Assembly: GCA_015062205.1 (NCBI GenBank)
Contig: SUVB01000018.1
Location: 1-64,000 of the forward strand
Length of the DNA stretch: 64,000 bases
Reading direction: 5' to 3'
DNA from: Desulfovibrio desulfuricans
Lineage (GTDB): Bacteria > Desulfobacterota > Desulfovibrionia > Desulfovibrionales > Desulfovibrionaceae
The notes beneath the pieces were generated by a model, which was given only the letters and a program-made list of their open reading frames with translations, searched no databases and was not told the DNA's origin. Shown here piece by piece: positions 16,330 through 24,523 of the stretch (within the stretch, counting starts at the first letter, position 1; every line of letters starts with the position of its first letter). The translations under genes were made by a program, and so were the position numbers.

Positions 16330-16395
16330 TGTCTAACTCTGCCAGATTTAGACAACTTTTCCTGTCAGCCCGCGAAAATGGCGGGCACGATTGCT
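16330..16395 (+). promoter_or_regulatory. Late promoter A with 25-bp activator dyad
   Basis: TGTCTAA (16,330-16,336) and TTAGACA (16,348-16,354) form a 7-bp inverted repeat around a TCTGCCAGA core. The same element recurs at 39,230 and 30,494. A -10-like GATTGCT follows at 16,389, the same distance from the dyad as GATAAT in the 39,230 copy. The dyad centre would lie near -60 from the expected start, like Ogr sites in P2. It drives the capsid-sheath-tail unit. Confidence 0.65.
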
Positions 16396-16466
16396 CCAAA
16401 CGGCGGCACTTCACGGGAAGTTGCCGAAATCCGCAATCCTGCGGCCCAAACCTACGGAGCAATCCC

Positions 16467-18068
16467 ATGGCTGACAAAATCAATTCCTACCAGCAGCAGG
16501 TGGCGGACATCGCAACACGCGCCGCCGCCATGCGCCGCATTCTTGTTGACCCCTTCCGCGCCGATGACGGCGGGTTCATCCGGCCCAAGACCGCCGCCGA
16601 CGCGAAACACCGCGATCAGGTGCTTGAAAGCGCCATTTCCGATTCCGCCTATGCCATGTCGCAGAACGGCGCCATGATTGCCGCCGTTCATTCCCGCGCC
16701 CTGCAGGGCTATGAGCGCATCCACGGGCATCTGCCGTCCGACGATCTGCTGGCGTCCGCTCACAAGGCTGTGGAAAACGCCCTGTTGCTCGCCACCGGCA
16801 AGGCCACCCTGGGCGGGGGCGTGTATGAAAGCGCGGACATGAGCACCACCGAGGGCATCATGCTGCGCGACCGCCTCATTTCCTTGGTGCTGCCCGTGCT
16901 GCTGCAGACCATCACCGCCAACATGGTGACGTTCATTCCCGGCGAGTTCAATCAGAGCGAGTTCTTCCGCGTCTTCCGTGTGGCCGGATCGACCTTCGGC
17001 ACCAAACAGAAGGGCGACATCATCAAATTCAACTACGACGGCCTGTACTCCGTCATGGATCAGCGCGTCGAACTGGGCGTCGGCGACGGCAGCACCAAGA
17101 AGTTCAGCTTCGATTCCAAGAGCATCCACGGCAAGGTCTACCCCTTCAAGCCGAAGCGCACCCGCATCTGGGCCAATCACAAGGTGGTCGCCGAGGACAA
17201 CGGCAACGGCGCAATGGTGGGCACCTATGTCAGCGGCGATTCCACCGTGGTCGTGTCCGGCACGGTGGACTATGCCACGGGGCAGGTCGAGGTTGAGTTC
17301 ACCACCGCCCCCGCCGCCCAGACGCCCCTGCATGTCGGCTTTGACGTGAACATCGAAAACGCGCCGGAGCTCATCCCGCGCATTGACCACCAGATGTTCT
17401 CTCACGTCCTGTATCCCCACGAATCGGCCATCGCCGGCAACGCCACGATCCAGGCGATCTGGACGCTGCGCCGCGAGCTGGGGCAGGACATCGACAACCT
17501 GACCATGCAGGGCCTTCGCAATCTTCTGGCGGCCGACAAGGACAAGAAGAACCTGCATGACATGCTCTTCCATGCCCAGGACAGCGTGGAATGGTGCTAC
17601 GTCGGCAGTCCCGAACTGACCCTGCACCAGCATTACGAAAGCCTGAACGCCGCCCTGCTGGAAGTCGATTCCAAGCTCATGGTCGGCAACGGCGTTTCCG
17701 GCCTTGTGGGCATCGTTGCTGGCGTCCAGGCCACCAATGTCTTCCGCTACCTCCGCGATCCGTTGTTCGTGGCCGCTCCCGGCTATCGTTCTCTGGCCCA
17801 GCCGCACTATGTGGGCCGCGTCTTCGGGCAGTGGGATTTGTACTGCAACCCCTACATGGATGGCTGGCAGGCTCTCTGCTTCGCCAAGGGCCCCGACCAT
17901 GGCCAGACGGCCTATGTCGCCGGCGACGCCGTGCCCGCCCAGACCTTCCGCCATCCCGTCATGGGCGACCTCACCCAGCGCGCCACCATGTGGGATCTGG
18001 CCTACCGCGACATGCAGCCCTTCGACGGCGAGAAGTACCTCTGCAAGCTGAATTTCGTCAGCGAATAG
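16467..18068 (+). CDS. Putative major capsid protein
   Basis: 533 residues, GGAG upstream of the ATG. It is the first gene after a late promoter and directly before the sheath. The sequence has features of a HK97/T4-type capsid protein: helical N-terminal arm (about residues 1-110), 'MLRDRLISLVLPVLLQTITA', a beta-rich insertion (about 195-290, QRVELGVGDGSTKKFSF onward), a long helix (ESAIAGNATIQAIWTLRREL) and the final domain 'MWDLAYRDMQPFDGEKY'. The insertion may form a surface domain. No close homologue is recognised, so the name depends on context and layout. Portal and protease lie 35 kb away. Confidence 0.65.
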   Translation: MADKINSYQQQVADIATRAAAMRRILVDPFRADDGGFIRPKTAADAKHRDQVLESAISDSAYAMSQNGAMIAAVHSRALQGYERIHGHLPSDDLLASAHKAVENALLLATGKATLGGGVYESADMSTTEGIMLRDRLISLVLPVLLQTITANMVTFIPGEFNQSEFFRVFRVAGSTFGTKQKGDIIKFNYDGLYSVMDQRVELGVGDGSTKKFSFDSKSIHGKVYPFKPKRTRIWANHKVVAEDNGNGAMVGTYVSGDSTVVVSGTVDYATGQVEVEFTTAPAAQTPLHVGFDVNIENAPELIPRIDHQMFSHVLYPHESAIAGNATIQAIWTLRRELGQDIDNLTMQGLRNLLAADKDKKNLHDMLFHAQDSVEWCYVGSPELTLHQHYESLNAALLEVDSKLMVGNGVSGLVGIVAGVQATNVFRYLRDPLFVAAPGYRSLAQPHYVGRVFGQWDLYCNPYMDGWQALCFAKGPDHGQTAYVAGDAVPAQTFRHPVMGDLTQRATMWDLAYRDMQPFDGEKYLCKLNFVSE

Positions 18069-18095
18069 CCCCAGCACAGGCATAAGGAGAAAGCC

Positions 18096-18485
18096 ATGCA
18101 GATGAAAAACTACAAGGTCACGAATAACGGCGAGGGCTCCATTTGCCTGGCGGGGCGCGTCCGCATCGACATCCCCGGCATGTGCAAGGACGTGCTGATC
18201 AGCCTGCCCGATGACACGGCCAAGGCTACCGTGTCGCGCCTCAAGCAGCGGTACCCGCTGCTGAAAATCGTGGAAGTTGCGGACGGTTCCGCCGAAGCCC
18301 GACAGCCCCAGGCGTCCACGGCTTCTGACGCCGACAAGGCCGCCGACGCTCCCAAGACGGACGGGGCGGCTCCGGCCCAGGCCGCAAAGGAAGGTGACAG
18401 CCCGGCCCAGGCCGACAAGGCCGCCGACGCTCCCAAGACGGATGCCGCCCAGGCCAATGCCAAGAACGGCAACGCCAAAAAGTAA
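18096..18485 (+). CDS. Phage structural-type protein with repetitive Ala/Lys tail
   Basis: 129 residues, with AAGGAG well spaced before the ATG. The first ~65 residues are an ordinary domain (YKVTNNGEGSICLAGRVRID). The remainder is a low-complexity A/D/K/Q tail in which ADKAADAPKTD occurs twice, encoded by an exact 32-bp repeat. Placed between capsid and sheath, it may be a head-decoration or head-tail joining protein. The repeat could vary in copy number. Confidence 0.55.
   Translation: MQMKNYKVTNNGEGSICLAGRVRIDIPGMCKDVLISLPDDTAKATVSRLKQRYPLLKIVEVADGSAEARQPQASTASDADKAADAPKTDGAAPAQAAKEGDSPAQADKAADAPKTDAAQANAKNGNAKK
18330..18442 (+). repeat. Exact 32-bp direct repeat inside the Ala/Lys-tail gene
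   Basis: Copies at 18,330-18,361 and 18,411-18,442 are identical (begin GCCGACAAGG, end CAAGACGGA). They encode the repeated ADKAADAPKTD. Confidence 0.85.
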
Positions 18486-18497
18486 GGGGACAAAGCC

Positions 18498-20237
18498 GTG
18501 AAATCCACCATCACCAATGCGGCGGAGATCACCATCCTCCAGCCGATAGACAACAACTACAAGACGGGCGGTGGCGACATCTCCGTCGGCGGCTGCTGCG
18601 TCATTGCCGGCAAGGGCAAGCCGTTCACTCCCATTCCCATTTACGGCGGCTCGACCGATATTGAAGACAATTTCGGCCTGCCGCTGCCCAAGAAGGCCGC
18701 CGGCATGGAAGGCCTGCGCCATGTGCATGACGCTTCGGAATCGTGCAGCTATGTGAACGTGGTGCGCGTGGTCAACGCGCTCACCTACCGCTTCCCCTCG
18801 CTGGCGTTCCTGGTGTTCAACGACACGGGCGAGGCGTGGGCGACAACGCACCCGTACAAGGCGGGTGACGTGGTGACGTACCAGGGCAAAAAATACCTGT
18901 GCGCGTACAGCCACACCTCCAACACCTCCGTGACCCCGGCCACGGCAGGGCAGACGGACTGGCTTGTGTTCACCGGCCCCACGGAAGCCGGGGCGCACCG
19001 CCACAACGAGAGCGTCATGGTGGGCGACGGCGCCATGTTCGTGCTGTACCCCATCGACGGTGACGCCTCCGGCAACCGCACCGTGCGGATCACGGATGTG
19101 GACGCCGAAAACAGGCGATTCACCGTCACCATCTATGACAAGGATGTGCTGGGCGAGGTCTATGAGCTCGAATCGCACACCGTGGGCGTGGATGAGGACG
19201 ACAAGGACGATATGGGCCTTTCCGCCTATATCGAAACGGTTTTCGAGCGCGAAAGCGAGCGTTTCCGCGTGGATTACATGGAAGGCCTTGCCTGGGAGGA
19301 TGTGTTGCCCACCCTGCAGGCCATCGCCACCACGCGCACGACGACCAACGACTTCGCCTTCACGGGCGGTACGGCAGGCGACGAACCCGACGTGACCGAC
19401 TGGCAGGCCGGTGTGGACATCTTCCGCAACGAGCGCGTTGCCTGCAACCTGCTCTTTGCGGCGGGCATCTACGACCAGGACATCATTGTGGCGCAGGCCG
19501 GTGTGGCCGATGACCGGCACATCGCCTACTTCTATGACGTGCCGCCGGCCCTCAAGAGCGCGGAAGCGATGGCATGGGACAAGTCCCTGGGGCTCACCAG
19601 CCGCCATGCCCGCGCCTACTATTCCCCGTACTCCGCCAACGACCAGTGGCGCGGCGGCAAGTGCGTGTGGGGCGTGTCCGGCGCGATGGCTGCGGCCAAG
19701 GCCCGCTGCAACAAGATCGTGACCGTGGGCTCCACGCCCGGCGTTCACTATGCCCCCGCAGGCGAGGCGCGGTCATACCTGACGCGCACGGGCATCAAGG
19801 CCCTGTTCGAGGAAGACCGCATCAACCGCGACGACCTGTACGATTCGCGCATCAACCCCATTCTGCCCATAACGTCGGGCGGCTGCGGGGCTGATGACGA
19901 TCTGGTGCATTGGTTCAAGACCAACTATCTGCGCTTCGGCTGGATCAACGACGTGCTCGACTACATCGACCACCGCTTCTACGAGGCGGCGCAGCAGATG
20001 AAGTTCGAGCCCGACGGCCTGACCCGCCAGGGCCTTTTGGACATGACCACGGCCATCATGGAAGACCTGGTTACGTCCGGCGCCCTGGTGGCCCCCCGTG
20101 ACCCGGAACGCGACGGCAACAGCCCCTACATCATCAAGGTCGAGCAGCTTGAAATCGACCTGTGGAAGGTGACGTGGGAAATCTGCATCACCGGCGCAGC
20201 CCGCCGTATCGCAGGCCAGCCGAAGCTCATCAAGTAG
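18498..20237 (+). CDS. Contractile tail sheath protein with CBM-like insertion
   Basis: 579 residues from a GTG with AAGGGG upstream. The first ~100 and last ~300 residues have sheath layout (N-terminal 'GGGDISVGGCCVIAGKGKP'; C-terminal 'RTGIKALFEEDRINRDDLYD', 'NYLRFGWINDVLDYIDHRF', and a final strand ending 'ITGAARRIAGQPKLIK'). Residues ~113-160 (EAWATTHPYKAGDVVTYQG, then 'YLCAYSHTSN' and 'WLVFTG') match the pattern of CBM5/12-type carbohydrate-binding modules, an insertion that would project from the sheath surface. The gene precedes tube-like proteins, as usual for contractile tails. Confidence 0.8.
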   Translation: MKSTITNAAEITILQPIDNNYKTGGGDISVGGCCVIAGKGKPFTPIPIYGGSTDIEDNFGLPLPKKAAGMEGLRHVHDASESCSYVNVVRVVNALTYRFPSLAFLVFNDTGEAWATTHPYKAGDVVTYQGKKYLCAYSHTSNTSVTPATAGQTDWLVFTGPTEAGAHRHNESVMVGDGAMFVLYPIDGDASGNRTVRITDVDAENRRFTVTIYDKDVLGEVYELESHTVGVDEDDKDDMGLSAYIETVFERESERFRVDYMEGLAWEDVLPTLQAIATTRTTTNDFAFTGGTAGDEPDVTDWQAGVDIFRNERVACNLLFAAGIYDQDIIVAQAGVADDRHIAYFYDVPPALKSAEAMAWDKSLGLTSRHARAYYSPYSANDQWRGGKCVWGVSGAMAAAKARCNKIVTVGSTPGVHYAPAGEARSYLTRTGIKALFEEDRINRDDLYDSRINPILPITSGGCGADDDLVHWFKTNYLRFGWINDVLDYIDHRFYEAAQQMKFEPDGLTRQGLLDMTTAIMEDLVTSGALVAPRDPERDGNSPYIIKVEQLEIDLWKVTWEICITGAARRIAGQPKLIK

Positions 20238-20247
20238 GAGTGACCTC

Positions 20248-20994
20248 ATGGGAAACAATATCTTCGACACCGGCATTGATGACTACATGTTCCCCGTCAC
20301 GCGGAAGGGCATGAGCGAGGCCGGCATGGTGCTGGAATCCGCTGGCAGCGAGGGCAACAAAGGCGACGACGGCGAAGGGACTGACGCGGTTTCCGACGCC
20401 GCAATCACGGCCGCCCGCTCCCGCGCCATGAGCTCCGTGCTCACCTGGCTGGACGAAGGCGACTACAGCTACAACGCACTCGACGAAGTGGTGGTAGTCG
20501 CCGCAGACATTGACGGCGACTGGGAGCTCTCCGACGGCGAGGAGGAGGAATACGGCGACATCTGGGATCAGATAGGCGACGCCCTGCTGACCCTGGGCGC
20601 GGAGTTCAATGACGTGCAGGCCCTTGTGGACGGCCCCGGCAAGAAGGCCGATGAAGCCGCCGCCCGCATCGGCGCCGCCCTCTCCAAGGAGATGGAGAGC
20701 GTTGAGGCCGAGGATGCCGACATCATCGCCGGGTTCGCCCTTGGCGAAGACGCCATCCTTGAAAACGCCGCCTATGATGAAGCCCTGCACGGCGTGCTGG
20801 AGGCCACCTATAAGCGCAAGAAGGTGGTGCGTGACGGTAAGGTGAAGATCGTGCGCAAGCGCGTTTCCGGCAAGATCCGGCTCTCTGCTGCGCAGAAGGC
20901 CGGTCTGCGAAAGGCCCGCCGCAAGGCAAACACAGCCGCCGCCAAACTCCATCGGCGCAAGTCCATGAAGCTGCGCGAGCGCAGGGGTCTGTAG
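20248..20994 (+). CDS. Phage structural-type protein with acidic and basic halves
   Basis: 248 residues, GGAGTGACCTC upstream. Acidic N-terminal two-thirds with an EF-hand-like stretch (DIDGDWELSDGEEEE) and a very basic C-terminus (RKRVSGKIRLSAAQKAGLRK and later RRKSMKLRERRGL). Such charge division is seen in scaffold or head-tail linker proteins. Located between sheath and tube genes. Function not recognised. Confidence 0.5.
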   Translation: MGNNIFDTGIDDYMFPVTRKGMSEAGMVLESAGSEGNKGDDGEGTDAVSDAAITAARSRAMSSVLTWLDEGDYSYNALDEVVVVAADIDGDWELSDGEEEEYGDIWDQIGDALLTLGAEFNDVQALVDGPGKKADEAAARIGAALSKEMESVEAEDADIIAGFALGEDAILENAAYDEALHGVLEATYKRKKVVRDGKVKIVRKRVSGKIRLSAAQKAGLRKARRKANTAAAKLHRRKSMKLRERRGL

Positions 20995-20997
20995 TCC

Positions 20998-21648
20998 GTG
21001 GCGGACGAGGAACGCCAGATTCAAAACCAGCAGCTTGACGGGAACGCCAAGCTCGTCGGCAACACCGACAAACGCTTGAGCGATTCCCGCAAGTGCTGGA
21101 TCAGCGACGGGGATACGACAGTCTGCGGCGTCTATGGGCCGGGCACCAGCATGGAAATAACATCCAACTGGCAGCAGCCGTTGGAAGAGGCCACGCCCGG
21201 CAAGGCCATCGGGACGGCCGCCGGCGGCGTTGCCCAGATTGCCACCGGCGGCAAGACCATGATCAAGGCCATCAACACGCGCCAGACGTGGCTTGGCAAC
21301 TCCCCGACGCAGTTCAACGTGGAATTGCAGCTTTACGCCCTGCAAGACCCGGACAAGGAAGTCATGCAGCCCTTGCGGGCCTTGGAACTGTTCATAGCCC
21401 CGGACGTTGCCATGTATTGGGGCGTCGGACAGATAGCCAAGGCTCTGCAACTGGATATAGGGCGGCAGGTAATCTACCAGTTCCTTATCTTGAACAGCAT
21501 TTCAGTGCCGTTCGACAAGGAAACAGACTCAAAAGGCCGTTTTGTGCGCTGTACCGTTAATCTTTCCATGTCCACCATGACGATGGTCACAAAGGACATG
21601 TTGAAAAAGGGGTATGGCATAAAATCCGGCTTTCAACAAAACAACTAG
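20998..21648 (+). CDS. Tail tube-related structural protein
   Basis: 216 residues from a GTG start. Contains beta-rich sequence with '[22 protein letters not shown]' and '[17 protein letters not shown]', resembling small tail-tube/tube-terminator or tube-initiator proteins of contractile phages. Flanked by sheath-side and tube genes. Assignment by context. Confidence 0.5.
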   Translation: MADEERQIQNQQLDGNAKLVGNTDKRLSDSRKCWISDGDTTVCGVYGPGTSMEITSNWQQPLEEATPGKAIGTAAGGVAQIATGGKTMIKAINTRQTWLGNSPTQFNVELQLYALQDPDKEVMQPLRALELFIAPDVAMYWGVGQIAKALQLDIGRQVIYQFLILNSISVPFDKETDSKGRFVRCTVNLSMSTMTMVTKDMLKKGYGIKSGFQQNN

Positions 21649-21666
21649 CGTCAAGGATGAAAGACA

Positions 21667-22203
21667 ATGGCGAATATCTCTGACGTTCACGGCAATGTGC
21701 CCGTCATCAAGAAGGGCTACAAAAAGCTGCTGGGGCTTGGTGAAGGCGTTGCGTCTGATGAGTTCATTATGACCTTCGAAGGCAACTCGGACATGCGCTT
21801 TCTGGTGCAGTCCACGCAACTGCCCGCGCTGCTCCGTGAAAACATCGAAAGCTACGGCCCGCAGGGTGTGCAGTTCAACCAGCAGGGGCGTTTCAAGAAC
21901 GCCCAGGATGTGCCCATCACCTTCAAGGAAACCATCAAGGGGCATACCTATCAGTTTATCCGCGACCTGGTGGCCAACAAACGCTATATCACCATCAAGC
22001 TCACCACCGCCGGAGAGTCTTTCCTGGACGGCAATTCCCATACAGCCCTGCGCCTGGAAGACTGCTGGATCGAGCTGGAAGGCGTTGACCTGTCCGTGGA
22101 AGACGGCGCGACGCTGGTGCGTCCGTCAGGCACCATCCATGCCAACTGGTGCTCCTGGGCTGATGACGATTCCGGCAACCAGGGCCTTTCCCTGAATATC
22201 TGA
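21667..22203 (+). CDS. Putative tail tube protein
   Basis: 178 residues starting MANISDVHGNVPVIKKGYKK. Size, beta-rich composition and place after the sheath are those of gp19-like tube proteins. Segments 'MRFLVQSTQLPALLRENIES' and 'PITFKETIKGHTYQFIRDL' follow the tube pattern of a conserved P-x-F strand plus long loop. Function inferred, not proved. Confidence 0.6.
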   Translation: MANISDVHGNVPVIKKGYKKLLGLGEGVASDEFIMTFEGNSDMRFLVQSTQLPALLRENIESYGPQGVQFNQQGRFKNAQDVPITFKETIKGHTYQFIRDLVANKRYITIKLTTAGESFLDGNSHTALRLEDCWIELEGVDLSVEDGATLVRPSGTIHANWCSWADDDSGNQGLSLNI

Positions 22204-22216
22204 AGGGAGACCAGCC

Positions 22217-22789
22217 ATGACGCCGGCTGAAATTCTTGAAGATGCGAAGTCGCGCTTCATGGTGCTGTACCACGATGATCCTGACGCGCTTGCCCGGCTT
22301 CTTCGGCAGGCGTTGGGCAAGTACCAGGACAAGGCTGGGGTGATTTTGGAGGCATGGCAAGAGGGAACAGCCTTCAAAATCCCCCAGCACTTCCACACGG
22401 TTGCCGGGTGCTGTGATACGCGACGCCGATATGTCCCGTGGAGGTACGGGACAGCCGAAAATGAGGCCGGGGAAACGGTCAGGGTTATCGAACTGGATGT
22501 CGGGAAGCGCCACGCCGCGCCGTACTGCCTCTATTTTTTCTGCGACCTCCGCAACTGGGACATGGATGAACCCTTGCCTGGCGACTGCGACGCACTGCTG
22601 TGCGACTACCTTGAGGCCTTGATCGCCCTGCAGAACACCAAGCGGGAGCGCGAGGCCTATCTGACGGCAGGCATGGCCGAGGCGGCCCAGACCTTGCCTG
22701 TTGAGCAGGAGCTGCGGCAGCGCGTTGCCGAACTGGAAGCGGCGATGGAGGACAACAAAGCCATCGTGCCCCCGGCATCCATGTTTTGA
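22217..22789 (+). CDS. Phage structural-type protein, unknown
   Basis: 190 residues, with AGGGAGACC upstream. Helical N-terminus (AEILEDAKSRFMVLYHDDPD), a beta middle, and a C-terminal coiled-coil (EQELRQRVAELEAAMEDNK). Could be a connector or tail-completion protein. Not recognised. Confidence 0.5.
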   Translation: MTPAEILEDAKSRFMVLYHDDPDALARLLRQALGKYQDKAGVILEAWQEGTAFKIPQHFHTVAGCCDTRRRYVPWRYGTAENEAGETVRVIELDVGKRHAAPYCLYFFCDLRNWDMDEPLPGDCDALLCDYLEALIALQNTKREREAYLTAGMAEAAQTLPVEQELRQRVAELEAAMEDNKAIVPPASMF

Positions 22790-22800
22790 CGGGGTGGAAT

Positions 22801-23487
22801 ATGGCAATCGGCGAATATGCAATTCGCTCCGGCAGCGCCTTGGGCGCCACAGCAAAGCAGATTGCGAGCGGCGCGGCCCGCACCGTGGTGCGCAGGGCCG
22901 AAGGCTATGTTGTGGGCAGGGTGCGCAACGCTCTTGATTCCGTTTTGTCGCAGATTCCCGGCGGGCTGCTCACCATTGCCAACCCCGCGGAAGATTTCAA
23001 CCGGCTGCGCCACATCAACCATCAGCTTGTCCATACGGACTTCCAGGGGGAATGGAATTTCCGTCTGGAAATTGAGGGCGCGCCGGAAGACTTTGATTTT
23101 TACGTTAAAGACATCACCTATTCCCACTTTGACATTGCCACGGACGAAGAACGCTACGGCGCGGCAAGCGCCTCATGGCCGACAGGCGACCAGCCGTTAC
23201 GCATTTCCTTCACCATGCGGGACAACATTGACGGCCGCAATTCCGTGTATTTCAGCACATGGTGGGGAAGCGTTATCAGCAACAACGGCACTGTGGGGCT
23301 CCCGCTTGGCCCCAAGGGCTATGTCAGGGCGGCAAGGATTTACAATATCGACGTTGAAGGCAACGAAACGCCGTCCTACGGCATGAACGTGTACCCCATT
23401 CAGGTTGGCGAATTGTCGCGCTCGCGGGAGAACGGGCAGTTTCTCGAAATTCCCGTGACGCTGGTGCAGTTCTCCACAATCATGTAA
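22801..23487 (+). CDS. Second tail tube-like / baseplate tube protein
   Basis: 228 residues from the ATG at 22801 (GGGGTGG upstream). After a 60-residue Ala-rich helical N-terminus comes a beta domain ('FQGEWNFRLEIEGAPEDFDF', 'ISFTMRDNIDGRNS') in gp19/tube-initiator style. Its position between tube-like genes and the chaperone pair fits a tube-initiator (gp54/gp48-like) role. Inference only. Confidence 0.5.
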   Translation: MAIGEYAIRSGSALGATAKQIASGAARTVVRRAEGYVVGRVRNALDSVLSQIPGGLLTIANPAEDFNRLRHINHQLVHTDFQGEWNFRLEIEGAPEDFDFYVKDITYSHFDIATDEERYGAASASWPTGDQPLRISFTMRDNIDGRNSVYFSTWWGSVISNNGTVGLPLGPKGYVRAARIYNIDVEGNETPSYGMNVYPIQVGELSRSRENGQFLEIPVTLVQFSTIM

Positions 23488-23529
23488 CCCGCCCCGACCT
23501 GCCGCAGGGGCCAACAAAGTGAGGATGCC

Positions 23530-24363
23530 ATGCTGTGCGAGTTCAATCTTCCCTCTAACCCTGAAATCAAGGTGCGTCTGCGCGAGGCCACGGTTGCCGA
23601 GGCTATTGATTTTTCCTCCATAGACCCGGACTGTGAGGAAGAGGCCACATCGCTTTTTCTTGAAAAGGTGCAGGAAAAGGAAACCTACTCCGACCCGCGG
23701 GCGTGGACGGGCGAGGACAGGCGTTACGCGCTGTTCATGTACTATGTGCATACCTCGGACTACAAGACCATCCCCCTGACGTACACCTGCTCAATATGCG
23801 GAAAGCAGCACACCCAAGATATTTCACTTGCGTCCATCCTTGAAAACTACACCCCCATGGACGGCTCTCCGTTCCGCGACTTCCCGCATGACGGCCACAA
23901 TGTTGTCATTCATCCTCTGACGGGTGCAGACCTGGAGGACATCGAAAAGTACCGCTACGACCTGCTGCTGACAGAACAACTCTTGGAGAAGAACCGCGAC
24001 AACTTGCCCAGCGCGGACATCAAGCGCCTGGAAGCCGATCTGCGGGCCAAGCGCGTCCGCATGGCCATGCTGCGTGTCATCTGCTGCATCGACATGCCAT
24101 ATCTGGACGAACAGGGGACGCCGCGCAGTCGGCGCGGAGCGGTGGAAACCAAGATCAAGGCCATGCCCGCAGGGGAATTTCGGGAGTTCATGGGGCGCGT
24201 TGAAAACGCCCTTGTCGAGATGCGGCACGGCTTGAGCACGGAATATGTGAACGGGCGCATCGTGCTGCTTATCCCCGACGTTCGCTGCGACGAACACCCG
24301 GAGCTGCCGGGGGTGCTCCTGCGGTATCCGTTTCGGTTTGGCCAGGTCGTTCCTACCATTTGA
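23530..24363 (+). CDS. Tail assembly chaperone / gp26-like with zinc knuckle
   Basis: 277 residues, with GTGAGGATGCC upstream. Begins CEFNLPSNPEIKVRLREATV, and later has C87-x2-C90-x3-H94 (CSICGKQH), as in T4 gp26-type baseplate chaperones. It is the last gene before the tape measure protein, where most tailed phages encode a chaperone with a frameshifted extension. A second frame remains open over its last ~110 bases and continues beyond its stop (see next entry), which fits that arrangement. The chaperone would coat the tape measure. Confidence 0.6.
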   Translation: MLCEFNLPSNPEIKVRLREATVAEAIDFSSIDPDCEEEATSLFLEKVQEKETYSDPRAWTGEDRRYALFMYYVHTSDYKTIPLTYTCSICGKQHTQDISLASILENYTPMDGSPFRDFPHDGHNVVIHPLTGADLEDIEKYRYDLLLTEQLLEKNRDNLPSADIKRLEADLRAKRVRMAMLRVICCIDMPYLDEQGTPRSRRGAVETKIKAMPAGEFREFMGRVENALVEMRHGLSTEYVNGRIVLLIPDVRCDEHPELPGVLLRYPFRFGQVVPTI

Positions 24364-24523
24364 CGAAAACGGCTGGAACATCATCATCGAAAATCTGTGC
24401 CTCTATGAGGGGCAGAACATGGACGGCATCCTGAAAAGCCCCGTGACCCGTGTGGCCAAGCTCAACGTGGGGGCTGTGAATAAAGCGAAGACGCTTGCAA
24501 AACTGCGCAAGGGTCGCAAGTGA
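24338..24523 (+). CDS. Downstream frame of the tail-chaperone pair (frameshift extension)
   Basis: The frame is open from 24,251 to 24,523, in +1 (or -2) relation to the preceding gene, overlapping its last ~110 bases. It encodes SFLPFDENGWNIIIENLCLY, then 'RVAKLNVGAVNKAKTLAKLR'. Its end overlaps the tape measure start (TGATG). There is no ATG near its beginning; a TTG at 24338 or an ATG at 24419 (GAGGGG upstream) could start a short product. A run of five G (about 24,309-24,313) in the overlap is a candidate slip site for a -2 shift, as known for Mu-type phages. That shift is hypothetical here. Confidence 0.5.
   Translation: MARSFLPFDENGWNIIIENLCLYEGQNMDGILKSPVTRVAKLNVGAVNKAKTLAKLRKGRK

Noticed and set aside
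16452..19748. A very long open frame on the reverse strand (over 1,000 codons) across the capsid and sheath genes
   Set aside because: It is a shadow of high-GC codon bias. The forward genes have good starts, structural order and motifs, while the reverse product is rich in Gly/Ala/His with no domain.
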